Shown here: positions 5,867 through 9,775 of the stretch, piece after piece
How positions within the stretch are numbered: position 1 is the first letter of the stretch
How the letters are laid out: each line of letters opens with the position of its first letter
DNA from: Actinomycetes bacterium
Lineage (GTDB): Bacteria; Actinomycetota; Acidimicrobiia; Acidimicrobiales; Palsa-688
Direction of reading: 5' to 3'
DNA length: 9,775 nucleotides
Assembly: GCA_021816565.1 (NCBI GenBank)
Contig: JAKAXN010000157.1
Coordinates: forward strand, 1-9,775
Notes under the pieces: generated by a model
Databases searched by the model: none
Told to the model about the DNA's origin: nothing
The model's input: the letters and a program-made list of their open reading frames with translations, nothing else
Made by a program: the position numbers and the translations under genes

Positions 5867-6251
5867 GCTCGAGCATCTCCTTGAGGGTGCGCAGGGCGTT
5901 GCCCGCTGCACCGGCGATGACCAGGGCCATGGTCGCCGGGTCGGCGTCGACCCCGTAGAGGACCAGGCAGCTCCCCTCGTCCAGGTCCACGACGTCCAGG
6001 GTCGAGAGGTGCTCGCGGAGCAGGGGCAGGTCCAGGCGGTACTGGAAGCGCCGCTGGAGGGGGTCGTTGGTGACTATGCGCTCGGTGAGCGTGGTGCCCG
6101 CCCCGGTGACGATGGTGCGGGTCTCCCCCTCCACCGAGCAGGATTCGATCCCCGGGAACCACGAGGCCAACCGGTCCGCCCGGCCGATCCACGGCCACAC
6201 CTCGCCGGCCGGCCGGCTGATCCGGGCCTGGCGCCGCATCGATCCCCTCAC
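5850..6251 (-). CDS. SRPBCC (START/polyketide-cyclase-like) family protein
   Basis: This 133-residue protein has the size and pattern of the SRPBCC fold, a helix-grip barrel that binds hydrophobic ligands. ARISRPAGEVWPWIGRADRLASWFPGIESC (residues about 9-38; first strand plus the paired helices ending in the W-x-P-G motif) is the typical start, followed by strands around TLTERIVTNDP and FQYRLDLPL and a long C-terminal helix (about 105-130). The ligand is unknown. The start is chosen at GTG 6251 because GGAGGGGGG (6257-6265) lies 5 bases upstream; an ATG at 6239 with a GAGGGG 4 bases away is a real alternative, shortening the protein by 4 residues. Its stop overlaps the sulfatase start (TAGTG), so the two make an operon and perhaps act on related hydrophobic substrates (inference). 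Similar proteins include toxin-like, cyclase-like and lipid-carrier members. Confidence 0.85.
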   Translation of the reverse strand: MRGSMRRQARISRPAGEVWPWIGRADRLASWFPGIESCSVEGETRTIVTGAGTTLTERIVTNDPLQRRFQYRLDLPLLREHLSTLDVVDLDEGSCLVLYGVDADPATMALVIAGAAGNALRTLKEMLEQEEVG

Positions 6252-6406
6252 GGGATCCCCCCTCCGCCCCTGAGCTCTCGCATGGCCCGACTGTACCGGT
6301 TCTGTCGCAAGAACTGCCTTATCCCGCGGCGGCCCGGACCAGGTGCAGGAGGATCGCCACGGCCCGTTCGGCTTGCCCCGGCGCCGGCGGGGATTAACTT
6401 CGCAGC
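6252..6406. promoter_or_regulatory. divergent promoter region, SRPBCC-sulfatase operon / GNAT gene
   Basis: This 155-base gap separates divergent genes. On the minus strand TACAGT (6290-6295) is a possible -10 for the SRPBCC operon, with a leader of about 30 bases carrying GGAGGGGGG. On the plus strand TTGCCC (6373-6378), 16 bases, then TAACTT (6395-6400) form a plausible promoter; the -10 ends 6 bases before the GNAT ATG at 6407, a leaderless layout. An inverted repeat GTTCT-N6-AGAAC (6299-6314) lies directly upstream of TACAGT. I see no gene in the gap. Confidence 0.5.
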
Positions 6407-6952
6407 ATGCGCGGTGAGGCCATCACCATGCGAGCACCGCTGGCGGCCCCGCTGGCCTCTCCCCCGCCGCCTGAGGGGCTGGTGGTCCGGCCGCTCGGCG
6501 AGCGCGACGCCGGGCCCCTCGGCGCCCTGATGCTCCGGGCCTACGAGACCATGCTCGACGAGCAGGGTCTGCTCCTCGAGGACCACGTGGACGTGGCGGC
6601 CCGGACCATGGCCGGGCAGTTCGGGGATCTGCGGCCCGACTGCAGCTTCGCCGCGGCCGGCCCCGGGCCCGGTGGGCTGGCCGGCGCCACCGTGGTCACG
6701 ACCTGGGAGGCGGAGCCTCTGCTGGCCTTCGCCCTGGTGGACCCGGCCTGGCAGTCCCGCGGTGTCGGCTCCATGCTCATCGCCCGCAGCGCCAACGCCC
6801 TGCTCTCCTCCGGGGCGACCGCATGGTCGCTGATGGTGACCCGCCACAATCCGGCGGTGCGGCTGTACCGCCGGCTGGGCTTCAGCGAGCAGCCCGGCCG
6901 GGACCGCCCCGCCGACAATCGGGGCGGCCGGTCGGCCGGGCGCGCTACTTGA
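6407..6952 (+). CDS. GNAT-family N-acetyltransferase
   Basis: This 181-residue protein has the core GNAT signature. Motif A is FALVDPAWQSRGVGSMLIARSANALLSSG, with the acetyl-CoA pyrophosphate loop Q116-S-R-G-V-G121 (Q/RxxGxG/A). Motif B reads NPAVRLYRRLGFSE (148-161), with N148 and Y154 in the usual positions. The N-terminal 24 residues are Ala/Pro-rich and precede the first strand (LVVRPLGERDAGPLGALM). The tail after residue 162 is Arg/Gly-rich and probably disordered. The acyl acceptor (amine, antibiotic, peptide N-terminus) cannot be inferred. The ATG lies 6 bases after a TAACTT box, so a leaderless mRNA is likely; a second ATG at residue 8 is possible. The last 8 bases overlap the end of the convergent acyl-CoA dehydrogenase gene, so its final codons are shared antisense. 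Confidence 0.9.
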   Translation: MRGEAITMRAPLAAPLASPPPPEGLVVRPLGERDAGPLGALMLRAYETMLDEQGLLLEDHVDVAARTMAGQFGDLRPDCSFAAAGPGPGGLAGATVVTTWEAEPLLAFALVDPAWQSRGVGSMLIARSANALLSSGATAWSLMVTRHNPAVRLYRRLGFSEQPGRDRPADNRGGRSAGRAT

Positions 6953-8090
6953 GGAGGTTGCGGGCGATCACGATCCGCTGGATCTGGTTGGTGCCCTCGT
7001 AGATCTGGGTGATCTTGGCGTCGCGCATCATCCGCTCCACCGGGAAGTCGGTGGTGTAGCCGTATCCGCCGAGCAGCTGCACCGCGTCGGTCGTGACCGC
7101 CATGGCGGTGTCGGAGGCGAAGCACTTGGCCATGGCACCGACCGAGTTGAGCTCGCGGTCGGGGTCACCCTCGTCGATGATGGCGCAGGCCCGGTAGGTG
7201 AGGGTCCGGGCCGCCTCCGTCTTCATGGCCATGTCGGCCAGCATGAACTGCAGGCCCTGGTACTCGGCGATGGGCCGGCCGAAGGTCTTGCGCTCCTTCA
7301 TGTAGCCGGCGGCGTAGTCGATGGCCCCCTGGGCGATACCTACCGCCTGGGCGGCGATCAGGGGCCGGGTGCGGTCGAGGGTGTGCATGGCGATCATGAA
7401 GCCCTGACCCACCTCGCCGATCAGGTTGGCCGCCGGGACCCGCACGTCCTCGAGGATCACCTCGCCGGTGGGGCTGCCGTGGATCCCGAGCTTGTGCTCG
7501 AGCTTGCCGATCTGGAGGCCCATGTCCTTCTCCACGAGGAAGCAGGACACCCCCTTGGCCCCGGCCGAGGGGTCGGTCTTGGCGAAGACCACGTAGATGT
7601 CGGAGATGCCGGCGTTGGTGATCCACTGCTTGCGGCCGTTGAGGACGTAGAAGTCCCCGTCGCGCTCGGCCCGGGTGGTCATCGACGCCACGTCGCTGCC
7701 CGCTTCCGCCTCGGAGAGGCAGTAGCTGCCCTGGCTCTCCCCGCTCGCCACCTTCGGCAGGTACCTGGACTTGAGCTCGTGGGAGGCCCAGTTGACGATC
7801 GGGGTCATGGCCAAGCCGTTGACCCCCATCATCAGGCTGGTCGAGGCGCACACCCGGGCGAGCTCCTCCACCATGATGGCCTGGGTGACGTGGTCGGCCC
7901 CCGAACCGCCGTACTCCTCGGGGATGGTCATCCCGGGGAGGTCCATCGAGACGCAGTCCTTGAAATTGTCCCAGCTGAACTCTCCGGTGGCGTCCACCTC
8001 GGCAGCACGGGGGGCGAAGCGCTCCTCGGACAGTTGCCGCACGGCGGCCCGGAACGCCTTCTGCTCGTCGGTGAGAGTGATCGGTTGCAC
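6945..8090 (-). CDS. acyl-CoA dehydrogenase
   Basis: This FAD enzyme catalyses the alpha,beta-dehydrogenation of an acyl-CoA and passes electrons to electron-transfer flavoprotein, the first step of fatty-acid or branched-chain beta-oxidation. It has 381 residues, the normal length for short- and medium-chain members. Family signatures are CLSEAEAGSD (124-133), WITNAG (156-161, flavin region) and QLLGGYGYTTDFPVERMMRD (338-357). The catalytic base is E365 in YEGTNQIQR, the position used by short- and medium-chain enzymes rather than the shifted Glu of isovaleryl-CoA or long-chain types. The GTG at 8090 is chosen because the domain starts at once (QPITLTDEQKAFR) and TACAAT ends 6 bases before it. 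The open frame runs on to 8321, but that stretch is antisense to fabD. Butyryl-like or methyl-branched substrates are plausible. An acyl-CoA synthetase lies nearby on the same strand. Confidence 0.96.
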   Translation of the reverse strand: MQPITLTDEQKAFRAAVRQLSEERFAPRAAEVDATGEFSWDNFKDCVSMDLPGMTIPEEYGGSGADHVTQAIMVEELARVCASTSLMMGVNGLAMTPIVNWASHELKSRYLPKVASGESQGSYCLSEAEAGSDVASMTTRAERDGDFYVLNGRKQWITNAGISDIYVVFAKTDPSAGAKGVSCFLVEKDMGLQIGKLEHKLGIHGSPTGEVILEDVRVPAANLIGEVGQGFMIAMHTLDRTRPLIAAQAVGIAQGAIDYAAGYMKERKTFGRPIAEYQGLQFMLADMAMKTEAARTLTYRACAIIDEGDPDRELNSVGAMAKCFASDTAMAVTTDAVQLLGGYGYTTDFPVERMMRDAKITQIYEGTNQIQRIVIARNLLK

Positions 8091-8151
8091 ACCGCCATTG
8101 TAGGACGTCCTAGGAAATATGGATGGCGCTGCGACCATTAGGGTCGGGCGG
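8091..8151. promoter_or_regulatory. divergent promoter region with nested palindromes, acyl-CoA dehydrogenase / fabD
   Basis: Only 61 bases separate the two starts. On the minus strand TACAAT (8097-8102) ends 6 bases before the dehydrogenase GTG. On the plus strand TAGGGT (8139-8144) ends 7 bases before the fabD GTG. Both are TANNNT boxes at leaderless spacing. Between them TAGGACGTCCTA (8101-8112) is a perfect 12-bp palindrome that shares its final TCCTA with a second palindrome TCCTAGGA (8108-8115), giving alternating TAGGA/TCCTA half-sites. It overlaps the upstream edge of the dehydrogenase -10 and the expected -35 zone of fabD, so one bound protein could affect both. Confidence 0.55.
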
Positions 8152-9078
8152 GTGCTGGCACTGCTATTCCCCGGACAGGGCTCCCAACGACCGGCCATGG
8201 GCGTCCCCTGGACCAACCATCCGGCGTGGGCCGTGGTGGAGAAGGTCTCGGAGGCAACGGGCCGGGACGTGGCCTCGCTCCTGACAGAAGCCGACGCCGA
8301 GACGCTCAAGGCCACCCGCAACGCCCAACTGGCGGCCTACACCCTCAGCCTGGTCACGCTGTACGCGGCCCGATCCAACGGGCTGGAGTACGTCCCCGTG
8401 GGAGCCGTGGCCGGTCACAGCCTCGGCGAGTACACCGCGCTGGTGGCCGCCGAGGCCCTGCCGGCCGACGCCGGCGCCCGGCTGGTCGCCGCCCGCGGGG
8501 AGGCCATGCAGTCGGCCGCCGACGCCGCCCCCGGCACCATGGCGGCGGTGCTCGGCCTGGATCCGGTCCTGGTCCGCCAGGCCTGTGAGGGTGTGGACGG
8601 GGCGTGGCCGGCCAACGACAACGCCCCCGGCCAGATCGTCATAGCCGGCACCGCCGGGGGCGTCGAGCAGGCCGCCGAGGCGGCCCGCTCCCTGGGCGCC
8701 AAGCGGGTGATGGCCCTCCCGGTGGGCGGGGCGTTCCACTCCCCTCTCATGGCCCCGGCCCAGGCCCGCCTCGACGCCGCCCTCGACGCCGCCCACTTCC
8801 ACGACACCACCATCGACGTGGTGGCCAACGTGGACGCCGCGGCCCACCGTGGGGGCTTCGCCGATCTGCTCTCCCGACAGCTGACCGCCCCGGTGCGCTG
8901 GCGGGAGACCCTCGAGACCATGCAGCGGATGGGCGTCACCCATTTCCTCGAACTCGGTCCCGGCTCGGAGCTGTCGGGCATGGTCAAGCGCAGCGTCGAG
9001 CAGTCCACCCGGGCCAACGTGGCCACCCCCGACGACCTCGAGAAGCTGCTGCCCTTCCTGGAGCCCCTCCGGCCCTAG
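8152..9078 (+). CDS. fabD: malonyl-CoA:ACP transacylase
   Basis: FabD moves malonyl from CoA to acyl carrier protein, supplying extender units for type II fatty-acid (or polyketide) synthesis in the cytosol. The 308-residue length is typical. The N-terminal LLFPGQGSQ (4-12), the nucleophile elbow GHSLGEY (88-94, Ser90), R115 in AARGEAMQ, H196 in GAFHSPLM and Q243 in SRQLTAPVRW correspond to the Ser-His catalytic pair, the carboxylate-binding Arg and the backbone-site Gln of the family. FLELGPGSELSGMVKR (265-280) is the usual C-terminal signature. The GTG at 8152 gives the standard start and is 7 bases after TAGGGT; an ATG at 8119 would add 11 atypical residues. No fabH, acpP or fabF adjoins it in this window, the next gene being convergent. 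It is divergent from an acyl-CoA dehydrogenase, suggesting shared control of synthesis and oxidation (inference). Confidence 0.95.
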   Translation: MLALLFPGQGSQRPAMGVPWTNHPAWAVVEKVSEATGRDVASLLTEADAETLKATRNAQLAAYTLSLVTLYAARSNGLEYVPVGAVAGHSLGEYTALVAAEALPADAGARLVAARGEAMQSAADAAPGTMAAVLGLDPVLVRQACEGVDGAWPANDNAPGQIVIAGTAGGVEQAAEAARSLGAKRVMALPVGGAFHSPLMAPAQARLDAALDAAHFHDTTIDVVANVDAAAHRGGFADLLSRQLTAPVRWRETLETMQRMGVTHFLELGPGSELSGMVKRSVEQSTRANVATPDDLEKLLPFLEPLRP

Positions 9079-9084
9079 TCGGAA

Positions 9085-9100
9085 GGGCCCACCGGGGCCC
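9085..9100. terminator. bidirectional GC hairpin between fabD and the GyrI-like gene
   Basis: GGGCCC (9085-9090), loop ACCG, GGGCCC (9095-9100) forms a 6-bp all-GC stem in the 35-base gap between convergent genes. Being palindromic, it works on either strand. No T-tract is present. It is the only one of three convergent junctions in the window with space for such a hairpin. Confidence 0.5.
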
Positions 9101-9113
9101 GACCCCCGGGCGG

Positions 9114-9581
9114 TCACCCGGTGAAGGGCATGACGATCTCGGTGCGCCACGACGCCGGGTCGGGCTCCTCGGCCGGGTCGCTCAGGTAGATCTCCCAGGG
9201 GTCACCCGCGGTCTTCCCGCCCCGGTCGGCCACCCAGGCGACCAGCGCGCCGTAGGCCTCCTCCATCTCCTCGTAGGGGCCGACGTAGGTCATGACCGCG
9301 GCCGGCCCACCCGGGAGCGAGGATGCCACCACCCCACCGGTCTCCGTCACAGCACCCTCCGTGGGGAAGCCGACCTCGACGTCGAACACCTCCGCCCCGG
9401 CGCGGTGGTACCGGGCGAACGGCGGGCCGGTGGAGGGCCGACCCTGGCCCGCCAGCACCCTGGCCACCTCGGCGATGGATCGGGCCACGAACGGCCCGAT
9501 CCCGCCGAGCTCGACGGTGGAGCGGACCACCGCCGTCGTCCGCTCCACCAGGTCCCGCCTCTCGATCGGGTATGTCTTCAT
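9114..9581 (-). CDS. GyrI-like / effector-binding domain protein (stand-alone)
   Basis: This 155-residue protein matches the GyrI-like small-molecule-binding fold, the domain also found after the HTH in AraC- and MerR-type multidrug regulators. The C-terminal half shows the family pattern: MTYVGPYEEMEEAYGALVAWVADRG (about 108-132, the G-P-Y motif and amphipathic helix), then DPWEIYLSDPAEEPDPASWRTEIVMP (about 138-163 counted from the longer frame), with the Glu/Tyr typical of the ligand pocket. The N-terminal MKTYPIERRDLVERTTAVVRSTV is the first strand region. No DNA-binding domain is attached, so it may bind or sequester a small molecule or drug, or belong to the hydrolase subset of the family. 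The ATG at 9581 lies 6 bases after a GATACT box (9588-9593), favouring it over an upstream extension. No signal peptide is visible. Confidence 0.88.
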   Translation of the reverse strand: MKTYPIERRDLVERTTAVVRSTVELGGIGPFVARSIAEVARVLAGQGRPSTGPPFARYHRAGAEVFDVEVGFPTEGAVTETGGVVASSLPGGPAAVMTYVGPYEEMEEAYGALVAWVADRGGKTAGDPWEIYLSDPAEEPDPASWRTEIVMPFTG

Positions 9582-9587
9582 GACCGG

Positions 9588-9593
9588 AGTATC
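9588..9593 (-). promoter_or_regulatory. putative -10 box of the GyrI-like gene
   Basis: GATACT on the minus strand ends 6 bases before the ATG at 9581. It departs from TANNNT only at the first base. The spacing equals that of the other leaderless candidates here. No convincing -35 was found. Confidence 0.35.
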
Positions 9594-9643
9594 AGCTGCC
9601 ACCGGCCGGGGCACGAGAGGACTACGTCACAGCCGGGCGCCGG

Positions 9644-9775
9644 TCAGGAACCGACCAGCTCGATGCGCAGGTCCCGCTTCAGGACCTTGCCGGCCGGGTT
9701 GCGGGGCAGCTCCCCGGAGTAGAACCACACCTTCACCGGCACCTTGAACGCCGCCAGGCGGGACCCGACGAACTC
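9644..9775 (-). CDS. AMP-forming acyl-CoA synthetase, C-terminal fragment (cut by window edge)
   Basis: Only the last 43 residues are present; the gene continues beyond the right edge. The visible sequence, from FVGSRLAAFKVPVKVWFYS to GELPRNPAGKVLKRDLR, is the closing A10 region of the ANL superfamily (acyl-CoA synthetases and relatives). The Lys of NPAGKVLKRDLR is the catalytic lysine that helps form the acyl-adenylate. Such enzymes activate fatty or other carboxylic acids with ATP and CoA. The hydrophobic run and the spacing to the Lys fit a fatty-acyl or medium-chain CoA ligase, but specificity lies in the missing part. The stop is 62 bases upstream of the GyrI-like ATG on the same strand, so read-through into that gene is possible. 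Confidence 0.9.
   Translation of the reverse strand, partial: EFVGSRLAAFKVPVKVWFYSGELPRNPAGKVLKRDLRIELVGS

Noticed and set aside
4610..5911. Long open frames overlapping the sulfatase in other frames (minus 4610-5911, plus 4783-5958)
   Set aside because: Both are shadows of the sulfatase, whose catalytic CMPSR and TDHG motifs lie in another frame. Their products are compositionally biased.
6299..6314. GTTCT-N6-AGAAC as a LexA SOS box
   Set aside because: Actinobacterial LexA sites read GAAC-N4-GTTC. Here the arms are in the opposite order and the spacer is different.
8119..8151. Upstream ATG start for fabD
   Set aside because: It adds 11 residues before the canonical LALLFPGQGSQ beginning and has poor ribosome-binding spacing. 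The GTG at 8152 fits family length and the TAGGGT box.
8091..8321. N-terminal extension of the acyl-CoA dehydrogenase to 8321
   Set aside because: It would be antisense to the well-supported start of fabD and adds 77 residues not seen in the family. GTG 8090 gives a canonical N-terminus.
1..9775. Defence system, mobile element, CRISPR array or tRNA
   Set aside because: I found no transposase, integrase, nuclease, helicase or repeat-spacer pattern, no cloverleaf, and no compositional break other than the short AT-rich intergenic patch at about 2185-2280.

Overview
The window is about 9.8 kb of very GC-rich DNA (a few AT-rich patches lie only between genes). Gene content and style point to an actinobacterium: a LytR-CpsA-Psr (LCP) envelope protein with threonine/proline-rich linkers, frequent GTG starts, and TANNNT -10 boxes placed 6-7 bases before start codons, the usual layout of leaderless actinobacterial mRNAs. 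The threonine-rich LCP tail and the acyl-CoA gene mix suggest Acidimicrobiia or a relative, but that placement is inference. I see no rRNA, tRNA, CRISPR, transposon, phage or plasmid feature; this looks like ordinary chromosome.

Left part (1-2876): a small acidic hypothetical protein on the minus strand (46-207) with a strong hairpin after it, divergent from a 563-residue LCP cell-wall ligase (357-2048). Then comes a 237-base regulatory gap holding two perfect palindromes and one T-tailed intrinsic terminator, followed by a TetR-family repressor (2286-2876).

Middle part (2998-6251): a metallo-beta-lactamase-fold hydrolase with an alkylsulfatase dimerisation domain (plus strand) runs tail-to-tail, with no spacer, into a formylglycine-type sulfatase (minus strand). 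The sulfatase is translationally coupled to an upstream START/SRPBCC-fold protein (TAGTG overlap). Two structurally unrelated sulfatase-type hydrolases therefore sit side by side, close to a TetR regulator. A sulfate-ester (or related phosphoester/phosphonate) utilisation locus is a reasonable inference; substrates cannot be read from sequence.

Right part (6252-9775): a GNAT acetyltransferase overlaps tail-to-tail with an acyl-CoA dehydrogenase. The dehydrogenase is divergent from a stand-alone malonyl-CoA:ACP transacylase (fabD) across a 61-base region with nested palindromes. A GyrI-like small-molecule-binding protein and the C-terminus of an AMP-forming acyl-CoA synthetase end the window. 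Fatty-acid synthesis (FabD) and acyl-CoA activation and oxidation thus lie together.

The most interesting signals are regulatory and architectural rather than a new enzyme system: repeated leaderless starts, a perfect 16-bp palindrome upstream of the TetR gene, the nested TAGGA/TCCTA half-sites between the dehydrogenase and fabD, and the two-sulfatase arrangement. I did not find convincing evidence of a wholly undescribed system.
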